Shown here piece after piece: positions 37,930-48,312 of a stretch of 64,000 nt of DNA. This DNA comes from Apteryx mantelli (taxonomy: Eukaryota; Chordata; Aves; Apterygiformes; Apterygidae), in NCBI RefSeq assembly GCF_036417845.1, contig NC_089980.1, positions 117,019,169-117,083,168 on the forward strand, given 5' to 3'. Each line of letters opens with the position of its first letter. Within the stretch, counting starts at the first letter, position 1. Position numbers and translations under genes: made by a program. The notes beneath the pieces were generated by a model that worked only from the letters and a program-made list of their open reading frames with translations, was not told where the DNA came from and made no database searches.

Positions 37930-39150
37930 AGGGCACCAGGTAGGATCGCAACCCTAGACTTCAGGAGAGCACACTTTGGCCTCTTCAGGGACCTACTTGG
38001 AGGAATCCCATGGGCTACGGCCCTAGAAGGAAGGGGCGTTCAAGAGAGCTGGTTAATATTCAAACATCACTTCCTCCAGGCTCAAGAGTGGTGCATCCCT
38101 ATGAGTAGGAAGTCAAGCAAAGGAGGTAGGAGACCTGCATGGATGAGCAAGGAGCTCCTGGCAAAACGCAACCAGAAGAAGGAAGTATACAGAAAGTGGA
38201 AGGGGGGACAGGCCACTTGGGAGGATTATAGAAACTTTGTCAGAGTATGCAGGGATGCAAAGAGGAAGGCTAAGGCCCATTTGGAATTAAATCTGGCAAG
38301 GGATGTCAAGGACAACAAGAAGGGCTTCTTCAAATACATCAGTAGCAAGAGGAAGACTAAGGAAAATGTGGGGCCTTTGCTGAATGGGGTGGGTGCCCTG
38401 GTGACAAAGGATGCAGAGGAGGCAGAGTTACTGAATGCCTTCTTTGCTTCAGTCTTTGCTGCTCAGGCCAGCCCTCAGGAACCCCAGACCCTGGAGGCAA
38501 GAGAGAGAGTCTGGAGAAAGGAAGACTTTCCCTTGGTTGAGGAGGATCGGGTTAGAGATCATTTAAGCAAACCTGACACCCACAAATCCATGGGCCCCAA
38601 TGGGATGCACCCACGAGTGCTGAGGGAGCTGGCGGGTGTTATTGCTAGGCCACTCTCCATCATCTTTGAAAGGTCCTGGAGAACAGGAGAGGTGCCTGAA
38701 GACTGGAAGAAAGCCAATGTCACCCCAGTCTTCCAAAAGGGCAAGAAGGAGGACCCAGGGAACTCCAGGCCAGTCAGCCTCACCTCCATCCCTGGAAAGG
38801 TGATGGAGCAGCTCATCCTGGAAGCCATCTCCAAGCATGTGGAGGACAAGAAGGTGATCAGGAGTAGTCAGCATGGCTTCACCAAGGGGAAATCATGCCT
38901 AACCAATCTGATAGCCTTCTCTGATGGAATGCCTGGCTGGGTAGATGAGGGGAGAGCAGTGGATGTTGTCTACCTTGACTTCAGCAAGGCTTTCGACACT
39001 GTCTCCCATGACATCCTCATAGACAAGCTCAGGAAGTGTGGGCTAGATGAGTGGCCAGTGAGGTGGATTGAGAACTGGCTGAATGGCAGAGCTCAGAGAG
39101 TTGTGATCAGCGGTGCAGAGTCTAGTTGGAGGCCTGTTGGAGGCCTGTAG
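37930..39150 (+). pseudogene. CR1 ORF2 part 1: linker and reverse transcriptase palm/fingers, ends by frameshift
   Basis: The open frame runs from a chance ATG at 37837 to a stop at 39150; the CR1-like protein starts near 37930. Signature stretches are RRAHFGLFRDLLGGIPW, ARPLSIIFERSW, PVSLTSIPGKVMEQLI, SQHGFTKGKSCLTNLI and YLDFSKAFDTVSHDIL, whose first catalytic Asp block (DFSKAFD) is at 38977-38997. The frame breaks after SWRPV because TTGGAGGCCTG is duplicated in tandem (39126-39136 and 39137-39147). The protein is therefore split and presumably inactive. Confidence 0.85.
39126..39147 (+). repeat. 11-bp tandem duplication in CR1 ORF2
   Basis: TTGGAGGCCTG is present twice without a gap. This shifts the CR1 frame and is the only disruption found in the element's remaining coding region. 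Confidence 0.9.
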
Positions 39151-40049
39151 CTAGCGGTGTCCCCCAGGGGTCAGGACTGGGTTCAGTATTGTTCAGCTTA
39201 TTCATCAATGACCTGGCTGAAGGGACAGAGGGCACCCTCAGCAAGTTTGCTGATGATACAAAACTGGGAGGAGTGGAAAATACACCAGAGGGCTGTGCTG
39301 CCATTCAGAGAGACCTGGCCAGGCTGGAGAGGTGGGCGGAGAGGAACCTCACCAAGTTCAACAAAGGGAAGTGCAGGGTCCTGCACCTAGGGAGGAATAA
39401 CCCCATGCACCAGTACAGGTTGGGGGTTGACCTGCTGGAAAGCAGCTCTGCAGAGAAGGACCTGGGAGTGCTGGTGGACACCAAGTTAAGCATGAGGCAG
39501 CAATGTGCCCTTGTGGCCAAGAAGGCCAATGGTCTCCTGGGGTGCATCAGGAAGAGTGTTGCCAGCAGGTGGAGGGAGGTGATTCTCCCCCTCTACTCAG
39601 CCCTGGGGAGGCCACATCTGGAGTACTGTGTCCAGTTCTGGGCTCCCCAGTACAAGAGGGATGTGGCACTACTGGAGCAAGTCCAGCGAAGGGCTACAAA
39701 GATGATTAGGGGACTGGAGCATCTCTCTTATGAGGAAAGGCTGAGAGAGCTGGGCCTGTTTAGCCTGGAGAAGAGAAGGCTGAGAGGAGATCTTATCAAC
39801 ATGTACAAGTATCTTAAGGGAGGGTGTCAAGAGGATGGAGCCAGACTCTTTTCAGTGGTGCCCAGTGACAGGACGCGAGGCAATGGGCACAAACTGAAAC
39901 ACAGGAAGTTCCATCTGAACATGAGGAGAAACTTTTTCACTGCGAGGGTGACAGAGCACTGGCACAGGTTGCCCAGAGAGGTTGTGGAGTCTCCTTCTCT
40001 GGAGATATTCAAAACACGCCTGGATGCTATCCTGTGCAACGTGCTCTAG
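39137..40049 (+). pseudogene. CR1 ORF2 part 2: reverse transcriptase FADD box to C-terminus
   Basis: This continues the RT in another frame just after the 11-bp duplication: [20 protein letters not shown], then the catalytic FADD at 39246-39257, the thumb/connection region, the CR1 C-terminal block ([33 protein letters not shown]) and the end [16 protein letters not shown]. There are no internal stops. The frame's nominal ATG at 39126 is not a real start; it is the 3' half of ORF2. Confidence 0.85.
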
Positions 40050-42143
40050 GTGACCCTGCTTGAGTAGGGGGGTTGGACTAGATGATCTCCAGAGGTCCCT
40101 TCCAGCTTCAACCATTCTGTGATTCTGTGATAAGTTACAAAAAAAATGAGGATAAATATAAATAAAACCTTTCTGAAAGCAACATAAAAAAACATGGAAT
40201 ATTTTGCTCAAGTGGATGGAAGTATCAGAAGTCCAAAAGCTAATCATAATACTGCTACAAAATAAAGTGCTTTGTATGCTTTATAAATTCTTGAACCTTG
40301 GGAAAACACACTGGTTTCAGAATATATGGCAATCAGTTTAAGTGCTATATAGAGGTTCCTCCTATAGAGCTGTATCAGTGTTAAAATGATATGCTTCAAT
40401 ACTTATGTGCCATAAACCCAATTACCCTCTGGATCTTTAAGATGACCTGAAAACCAATCATCTTTCATGGCAAGTTTTCAACACAGAATAAAGTTTTTGT
40501 ATCATATCTTTCAAAAGATTGCATTAAGCATTTTAGGAATAATAACGATCTCAGCAAGTGTCAACACGAAGACTACTGATGCTTGTTCCAGAAATCCTAG
40601 AAATACATACTAAAAACAAAAAACACCTAAAAAGACATCAATGATTCAATCCAAGTGTATGATGTGCTCAGCATATCATCTTTTTAAGATAAAAAAAGAA
40701 AAGCTATTAGAAAAAAAAAATCACATACTACTTTAAAATAAATTTAAAGTTACTTAAGCATTTGTGGAAGATGATTACTGAGAGTCTATAATTCTGTCAG
40801 GTTGGTACACGTTGACCTATTCCCCCACCACCACCCAAGAAACAGATTCTTAGCCCAAGACATAGTTTCATTATTGTGCAAGCTAAGAGTGCTTGCCATG
40901 AGTAAAAAATCCACAGAAGGACTTTTACCCATGCTCAAAAAGTGCAGCTCATGGAGTTAGAATTGTAGAAGTATTCATTTAGTAACAGCTCATACACAAT
41001 TAGAAAAAAATCCCATTGCTTCTCACTTCCTTTAGCAAAGCCTATTTGTAGGATTGTAGATTTGATCATTGTTAACTCGTTAGGAGTGCAAAAGCGACCA
41101 AATTTTAAGAAATTGCAGCGTATCCTAAACAACTTCCCTAAACATATCTCTCAAAGCAAGTGATCGTGGAGCATGTCTGCTTGGACATTTGTGTTTTTGC
41201 TCTGCCTCTACTCACTCTTTGCTTCCTAGCACAGCACTCCACTAACACAACACTTTCAGCATTGGCTTCCAGATCAGAGTCGGCTTCCAAGAGCTTCTGC
41301 ACATTTTATGTAGGCGTACATTCAGTAAGTAACTGTTTGCCACGTTCAGACTTTTACCACAACAAAAGTTTGGCTCCCTAGACTTAGATTTTTGGGAAAA
41401 GGGGGAAAAAGATTTTGGGGCCAGGGTTCTTTACTACTCTACCACTCAAAATGACTTGTCCGTATTTCAGAAGAACAGGGCTCTTCACTTTTCATCACAC
41501 ACCTTTTTCCTCAGAAGAGTGCAAAAAAACCCACTGAGGAAACAAGAATCACTGGCAAGAAGCACAGAAGAGGAGGGCTGTGTACATCAAACTCACTACA
41601 GTTTGAAATGACAGTAACTGCTCTACTCACCCTTGCACTTCTAAGACAGTTCTGCTTTCAGTGAGGTGGGTAGCTCACCACAAAAGTAAACACCACTATT
41701 ACAACATTCAAATTTGCAGCAAGACATCCTATTACTCTGCCCCTTTGCTGGGGAAGATCTGTCAGACACTTAGGAATGTATAATCCAGATCCAAACCACC
41801 CTTGTTGATCAGTTCCAAGACTGCTGCAAACATGCTGGGGATAAGCAAGGTCCTTCCCATTCCCCCTAACATTCCAACAGCATCCTCATCTCTTCCCTTA
41901 CTCTGCTAACAAAATCCTTTCAGCAGCTCTGCTTTCAATAGAAATTGCTCCTTTACACTCACACTACAGGGAGATGACTCCATCTTCCTAGAGCTAACCC
42001 AGTCAACGACTGGGAGTCAGAAATTAGAGTCTGATTCAACACTTCATCCTGCCCCATACATTTCTTCATATCAAATGACCATTTCAAATCAAACCTCAAA
42101 CTTCTGCAAGATCACAAGTATCTGCTCCTCAGCTTCTCGCCCA

Positions 42144-42308
42144 CCCCCATTCCAGCTGTTATGTCCCTATACAGCAGTCTAAGCAGTTCCAGCCCATCCA
42201 ATTTTCACTTCCCAACAAGGTGGGTTAACCTGCTCATTCATCCCAATTGAACTTTGTCCCCTATGCGTCTTCCCTTCAACCTGCTGCTGTCCCAATCCTT
42301 GCTTCTCC
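42144..42308. repeat. Single diverged copy of the satellite's unique-sequence half
   Basis: This stretch aligns by eye with the first half of the 335-bp unit: ATTCCAGCTGTTATGTCCC, CAGCCCATCCAA, GGTTAACCTGCTCATTCATC, CAACCTGCTGCTGTCCCAAT. It differs at many positions and lacks the CA-rich half. It is separated from the array by about 550 bp of C-rich DNA and looks like the ancestral or an early dispersed copy. Confidence 0.75.
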
Positions 42309-42449
42309 AAATTCCCCCATCCTTGTGCATATGGTTGATACTCCCAAACCCTACTCTTCCAGCCAAGCTCTCCAACCCCACCCCCCTTAGCACCATCTGC
42401 CCATAGTAGTCTCAAACTACTGCAGCCCTGGGTGCCCATTCTGCCCTAC

Positions 42450-42853
42450 ACCCAGTCCAAAAGCCCAAGCCCCACAAGTCTCTACCATCCACTCCCAATC
42501 CACCTCCCCCCAGCCTCACACCCTGCCTCACACCACCTCAGTGCCCCTAGCCCTCACATGCACCCCATACCACCCGGTCCCTCAAATCCACCTCATACCA
42601 CCTCAGCTCCCTTGGCCCTCACACCCATCCCACACCACCTCAGTCACTCCAGCCCTCATACCTGCCCCTCACAGCCTCTGACTTCCCCCACCCCTCACAC
42701 ACGCCCCACACTGCCTCTGATGCCCACCCCATACCACCTCTGACTGTCAGCCCTTATATCCACCCCACACCATCTCTGACCGCCAGCCCTTACCACCCCA
42801 CTTCTCACCCCCAGCCCCTCACACACACCACCTCTCACCCCTGGCTCCAACAG
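42450..42853. repeat. Degenerate C-rich/CA-rich minisatellite
   Basis: Irregular repeats of a CCCCACACCACCTCTGAC/CCTCAG-like motif, about 30-40 bp apart, between the diverged single copy and the regular 335-bp array. The motif is the same core found in the array and in the 40-bp minisatellite to the right. Confidence 0.7.
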
Positions 42854-45800
42854 CTCCTCTTGTCCACCCCTATTCCAGCTGTTACTTCCCCATACTGCAG
42901 TCTAAGTGCAACCAGCCCATCCAACCTCCACTTCCAAATAAGGTGCGTTAACCTGCTCATTGACCCAAATTGAACTTTGCACTCTCTGCTTCTTCCCTGC
43001 AACCTGCTGCTGTCCCAACCCTTGCTCCGCCAAGGGGCTCTAGCTCCACACACACCCCACACCGCCTCTGACTCCCAGCCCCTTACACACACACCCCACA
43101 TCACCTCTGATTGCTGGCCCCTCACACCCAACACACACCACCTCTGACCCCCCTGATCCCTCACCACTTCGGTTCCTGGACCCATTACCTCCTCTTGTCC
43201 ATCCCTATTCCAGCTGCTACTTCCCCGTACTGCAGTCTAAGTGCAACCAGCCCATCCAACCTCCACTTCCAAATAAGGTGCGTTAACCTGCTCATTGACC
43301 CAAATTGAACTTTGCACTCTCTGCTTCTTCCCTGCAACCTGCTGCTGTCCCAACCCTTGCTCCGCCAAGGGGCTCTAGCTCCACACACACCCCACACCGC
43401 CTCTGACTCCCAGCCCCTTACACACACACACCCCACATCACCTCTGATTGCTGGCCCCTCACACCCAACACACACCACCTCTGACCCCCCTGATCCCTCA
43501 CCACTTCGGTTCCTGGACCCATTACCTCCTCTTGTCCATCCCTATTCCAGCTGCTACTTCCCCGTACTGCAGTCTAAGTGCAACCAGCCCATCCAACCTC
43601 CACTTCCAAATAAGGTGCGTTAACCTGCTCATTGACCCAAATTGAACTTTGCACTCTCTGCTTCTTCCCTGCAACCTGCTGCTGTCCCAACCCTTGCTCC
43701 GCCAAGGGGCTCTAGCTCCACACACACCCCACACCGCCTCTGACTCCCAGCCCCTTACACACACACCCCACATCACCTCTGATTGCTGGCCCCTCACACC
43801 CAACACACACCACCTCTGACCCCCCTGATCCCTCACCACTTCGGTTCCTGGACCCATTACCTCCTCTTGTCCATCCCTATTCCAGCTGCTACTTCCCCGT
43901 ACTGCAGTCTAAGTGCAACCAGCCCATCCAACCTCCACTTCCAAATAAGGTGCGTTAACCTGCTCATTGACCCAAATTGAACTTTGCACTCTCTGCTTCT
44001 TCCCTGCAACCTGCTGCTGTCCCAACCCTTGCTCCGCCAAGGGGCTCTAGCTCCACACACACCCCACACCGCCTCTGACTCCCAGCCCCTTACACACACA
44101 CCCCACATCACCTCTGATTGCTGGCCCCTCACACCCAACACACACCACCTCTGACCCCCCTGATCCCTCACCACTTCGGTTCCTGGACCCATTACCTCCT
44201 CTTGTCCATCCCTATTCCAGCTGCTACTTCCCCGTACTGCAGTCTAAGTGCAACCAGCCCATCCAACCTCCACTTCCAAATAAGGTGCGTTAACCTGCTC
44301 ATTGACCCAAATTGAACTTTGCACTCTCTGCTTCTTCCCTGCAACCTGCTGCTGTCCCAACCCTTGCTCCGCCAAGGGGCTCTAGCTCCACACACACCCC
44401 ACACCGCCTCTGACTCCCAGCCCCTTACACACACACCCCACATCACCTCTGATTGCTGGCCCCTCACACCCAACACACACCACCTCTGACCCCCCTGATC
44501 CCTCACCACTTCGGTTCCTGGACCCATTACCTCCTCTTGTCCATCCCTATTCCAGCTGCTACTTCCCCGTACTGCAGTCTAAGTGCAACCAGCCCATCCA
44601 ACCTCCACTTCCAAATAAGGTGCGTTAACCTGCTCATTGACCCAAATTGAACTTTGCACTCTCTGCTTCTTCCCTGCAACCTGCTGCTGTCCCAACCCTT
44701 GCTCCGCCAAGGGGCTCTAGCTCCACACACACCCCACACCGCCTCTGACTCCCAGCCCCTTACACACACACCCCACATCACCTCTGATTGCTGGCCCCTC
44801 ACACCCAACACACACCACCTCTGACCCCCCTGATCCCTCACCACTTCGGTTCCTGGACCCATTACCTCCTCTTGTCCATCCCTATTCCAGCTGCTACTTC
44901 CCCGTACTGCAGTCTAAGTGCAACCAGCCCATCCAACCTCCACTTCCAAATAAGGTGCGTTAACCTGCTCATTGACCCAAATTGAACTTTGCACTCTCTG
45001 CTTCTTCCCTGCAACCTGCTGCTGTCCCAACCCTTGCTCCGCCAAGGGGCTCTAGCTCCACACACACCCCACACCGCCTCTGACTCCCAGCCCCTTACAC
45101 ACACACCCCACATCACCTCTGATTGCTGGCCCCTCACACCCAACACACACCACCTCTGACCCCCCTGATCCCTCACCACTTCGGTTCCTGGACCCATTAC
45201 CTCCTCTTGTCCATCCCTATTCCAGCTGCTACTTCCCCGTACTGCAGTCTAAGTGCAACCAGCCCATCCAACCTCCACTTCCAAATAAGGTGCGTTAACC
45301 TGCTCATTGACCCAAATTGAACTTTGCACTCTCTGCTTCTTCCCTGCAACCTGCTGCTGTCCCAACCCTTGCTCCGCCAAGGGGCTCTAGCTCCACACAC
45401 ACCCCACACCGCCTCTGACTCCCAGCCCCTTACACACACACACCCCACATCACCTCTGATTGCTGGCCCCTCACACCCAACACACACCACCTCTGACCCC
45501 CCTGATCCCTCACCACTTCGGTTCCTGGACCCATTACCTCCTCTTGTCCATCCCTATTCCAGCTGCTACTTCCCCGTACTGCAGTCTAAGTGCAACCAGC
45601 CCATCCAACCTCCACTTCCAAATAAGGTGCGTTAACCTGCTCATTGACCCAAATTGAACTTTGCACTCTCTGCTTCTTCCCTGCAACCTGCTGCTGTCCC
45701 AACCCTTGCTCCGCCAAGGGGCTCTAGCTCCACACACACCCCACACCGCCTCTGACTCCCAGCCCCTTACACACACACCCCACATCACCTCTGATTGCTG

Positions 45801-46736
45801 GCCCCTCACACCCAACACACACCACCTCTGACCCCCCTGATCCCTCACCACTTCGGTTCCTGGACCCATTACCTCCTCTTGTCCATCCCTATTCCAGCTG
45901 CTACTTCCCCGTACTGCAGTCTAAGTGCAACCAGCCCATCCAACCTCCACTTCCAAATAAGGTGCGTTAACCTGCTCATTGACCCAAATTGAACTTTGCA
46001 CTCTCTGCTTCTTCCCTGCAACCTGCTGCTGTCCCAACCCTTGCTCCGCCAAGGGGCTCTAGCTCCACACACACCCCACACCGCCTCTGACTCCCAGCCC
46101 CTTACACACACACCCCACATCACCTCTGATTGCTGGCCCCTCACACCCAACACACACCACCTCTGACCCCCCTGATCCCTCACCACTTCGGTTCCTGGAC
46201 CCATTACCTCCTCTTGTCCATCCCTATTCCAGCTGCTACTTCCCCGTACTGCAGTCTAAGTGCAACCAGCCCATCCAACCTCCACTTCCAAATAAGGTGC
46301 GTTAACCTGCTCATTGACCCAAATTGAACTTTGCACTCTCTGCTTCTTCCCTGCAACCTGCTGCTGTCCCAACCCTTGCTCCGCCAAGGGGCTCTAGCTC
46401 CACACACACCCCACACCGCCTCTGACTCCCAGCCCCTTACACACACACCCCACATCACCTCTGATTGCTGGCCCCTCACACCCAACACACACCACCTCTG
46501 ACCCCCCTGATCCCTCACCACTTCGGTTCCTGGACCCATTACCTCCTCTTGTCCATCCCTATTCCAGCTGCTACTTCCCCGTACTGCAGTCTAAGTGCAA
46601 CCAGCCCATCCAACCTCCACTTCCAAATAAGGTGCGTTAACCTGCTCATTGACCCAAATTGAACTTTGCACTCTCTGCTTCTTCCCTGCAACCTGCTGCT
46701 GTCCCAACCTTTGCTCTGCCAAGTGGCTCTGGCTCC
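42854..46736. repeat. 335-bp tandem satellite array, about 11.6 copies, in FBXO25 intron 1
   Basis: Unit starts (CTCCTCTTGTCC) fall at 42854, 43189, 43526, 43861, 44196, 44531, 44866, 45201, 45538, 45873, 46208 and 46543. Ten of the eleven internal periods are 335 or 337 bp as read directly, and the first is 335. Internal copies appear nearly identical; the first and last copies carry substitutions. Each unit has a half without internal repeats (ATTCCAGCTGCTACTTCC to CCCAACCCTTGCTCC) and a CA/C-rich half with CCCCACACCGCCTCTGAC. The open frames recurring on both strands with this period are by-products of the repeat. Confidence 0.97.
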
Positions 46737-46759
46737 ACATCCGCCCCACATCACCCTGA

Positions 46760-47820
46760 ACCCCCCAACTCCTCACACACACCCCACATCGCCCCTGACC
46801 CCCACCCGGCACTTACCCTCGCCCCACACCACCTCTGACCCCCCCCCCCCCACGGCACTCACCTTCGCCCCACACCGCCTCTGACCCCCCCCACGCCACT
46901 CACCCCCGCCCCACACCGCCTCTGACCCCCCCCACGGCACTCACCCCCGCCCCACACCGCCTCTGACCCCCCCCACGCCGCTCACCCCCGCCCCACACCG
47001 CCTCTGACCCCCCCCACGCCACTCAGCCCCGCCCCACACCGCCTCTGACCCCCCCCACGCCACTCACCCCCGCCCCACACCACCTCTGACCCCCCCCACG
47101 GCACTCACCCCCGCCCCACACCACCTCTGACCCCCCCCACGCCACTCACCCTCGCCCCACACCGCCTCTGACCCCCCCCACGCCACTCACCCCCGCCCCA
47201 CACCGCCTCTGACCCCCGCCCCACACCGCCTCTGACCCCCCCACGCCACTCACCCCCGCCCCACACCGCCTCTGACCCCCCCCACGCCACTCACCCCCGC
47301 CCCACACCGCCTCTGACCCCCGCCCCACACCGCCTCTGACCCCCCCACGCCACTCACCCCCGCCCCACACCACCTCTGACCCCCCCCCCCCCCACGGCAC
47401 TCACCTTCGCCCCACACCGCCTCTGACCCCCCCCACGCCACTCACCCCCGCCCCACACCGCCTCTGACCCCCCCCACGCCGCTCTCCCCCGCCCCACACC
47501 GCCTCTGACCCCCCCACGCCACTCACCCCCACCCCACACCACCTCTGACCCCCCCCACGCCACTCACCCCCACCCCACACCGCCTCTGACCCCCCCCCAC
47601 GCCACTCACCCCCGCCCCACACCACCTCTGACCCCCCCACGCCACTCACCCCCGCCCCACACCGCCTCTGACCCCCGCCCCACACCGCCTCTGACCCCCC
47701 CACGCCACTCACCCCCGCCCCACACCACCTCTGACCCCCGCCCCACACCGCCTCTGACCCCCCCACGCCACTCACCCCCCCCCCACGCCACTCACCCCCG
47801 CCCCACACCGCCTCTGAACC
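46760..47820. repeat. About 40-bp C-rich (G-rich on gene strand) minisatellite, about 25 copies
   Basis: The core CCCCACACCGCCTCTGAC, then a C7-8 run, then CACGCCACTCACCCCCG repeats about every 40-41 bp; CTCTGAC occurs 25 times between 46832 and 47752. Some units are shortened to 23 bp (for example at 47311-47334, 47666-47689 and 47729-47752). C-run length varies from 5 to 13. On the transcribed FBXO25 sense strand every unit carries several G4 or longer runs. The array ends about 35 bp before the exon-1 donor. Confidence 0.95.
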
Positions 47821-47828
47821 CCCCCCCC

Positions 47829-47847
47829 GGCACGCACGCACGCACGC
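47829..47847. repeat. CACG tetranucleotide repeat
   Basis: GGCACGCACGCACGCACG lies between the minisatellite and the exon-1 donor; about four units. Confidence 0.8.
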
Positions 47848-47858
47848 CCCCCCCGTAC

Positions 47859-47990
47859 CTGACGGCCCCGCACCCCCGCGCGCGCTAGGCCCGGGCCGCG
47901 GGGCTATTGACGGAAGTAACATCGGGCTGCCCTCCCCACGCCCCCGGCCCCGCTGATTGGCCGCCGGTCGCGGCGCTTGTTGCTACCCGG
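47859..47990 (-). other. FBXO25: FBXO25 exon 1 (noncoding, 5' end uncertain)
   Basis: In the CpG island the minus strand has a near-consensus donor, CCGTCAG followed by GTACGG, at 47859/47858. Splicing it to exon 2 gives a 5' UTR ending AGAAACC before the ATG. Mammalian FBXO25 also starts with a noncoding exon. The 5' limit is a guess from nearby CCAAT boxes; no TATA box is seen. An out-of-frame ATG lies inside the exon at 47922-47920. Confidence 0.55.
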
Positions 47991-48149
47991 CAGCGCGCTT
48001 CTCCATTGGTGGAGGAGACTGGTGGCGTCACCGTCAGGCGTGGGCCAGCCGCGTCACGTGAGGGGGGGTAGCTAGACGCACGTGTAAATGTTTTGGTCGG
48101 AGGGAGGGGGGCGCTGTGGGAGGGGCGTGGCCTATGACTTGGGGGCGGG

Positions 48150-48312
48150 GCTGAGACCTTGGGGGCGGGGCGGCCGCGTGGGGCCGAAGGTGCGGCTGGC
48201 GCTGAGCGACGGACGCCGGCCGAGACGGGGCAGCGCGCCCGGTAGTGTGGGCGCTGCGGGGTGCCCGCCCATGCCTCCCCCAAAAGCACGGTGGTGACTG
48301 GATGTTTTACAA
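48150..48312 (+). ncRNA. Possible first exon of a divergent transcript
   Basis: GC-rich DNA on the plus strand ends in a good donor (TTTTACAA followed by GTAAGTGC at 48313). It lies head-to-head with FBXO25 across the CpG island. The longest frame here (48088-48297) shows no recognisable protein, and no downstream coding exon was found, so a noncoding divergent RNA is the simplest reading. The start is arbitrary. Confidence 0.3.

Larger units (their letters stand above)
37900..40130 (+). mobile_element. CR1 LINE, 5'-truncated, relatively young copy in FBXO25 intron 1
   Basis: Non-LTR retrotransposon with reverse transcriptase and C-terminal region, ending in the CR1 3' tail (CCAGAGGTCCCTTCCAGC then two ATTCTGTGA units at about 40113-40130). 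ORF1 and the endonuclease are missing by 5' truncation, typical of CR1. The reading frame is open except for one 11-bp duplication, so the copy is much younger than the other CR1 pieces here. It lies antisense to FBXO25. The left boundary is approximate because CR1 usually makes no clear target duplication. Confidence 0.93.
36082..47858 (-). other. FBXO25 intron 1
   Basis: The largest intron, about 11.8 kb, between noncoding exon 1 and the start-codon exon. From 5' to 3' on the gene strand: the G-rich 40-bp minisatellite, the 335-bp satellite, its diverged single copy, plain DNA (40131-42143), the young CR1, then plain AT-rich DNA (36082-37899). More than half of its promoter-proximal 5.5 kb is tandem repeat. 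Confidence 0.8.
47820..48300. promoter_or_regulatory. CpG-island, probably bidirectional promoter
   Basis: A dense CpG block, abrupt against the AT-rich flanks. Elements seen: ATTGG (inverted CCAAT) at 47956-47960 and 48005-48009; an ETS-like CGGAAGT at 47911; CACGTG E-boxes at 48055-48060 and 48079-48084; a CRE-like CGTCA at 48026; two identical GGGGGCGGGG Sp1-type boxes at 48141-48150 and 48161-48170. There is no TATA box. It sits directly 5' of the FBXO25 exon-1 donor, and a plausible plus-strand donor lies on the other side. Confidence 0.85.

Noticed and set aside
37837..37930. ATG at 37837 as the start of a CR1 protein
   Set aside because: The first residues do not look like CR1; the element is 5'-truncated and the ATG is chance flank or junction sequence.
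42835..46812. Repeated 65-, 103- and 111-codon open frames on both strands, every 335 bp
   Set aside because: They recur because the DNA repeats and the unit length is a near-multiple of three without stops. Low-complexity composition, no start context, no known family.
42854..47820. CRISPR-like regular repetition
   Set aside because: Repeats are head-to-tail without unique spacers and the sequence is vertebrate, so this is a satellite/minisatellite.
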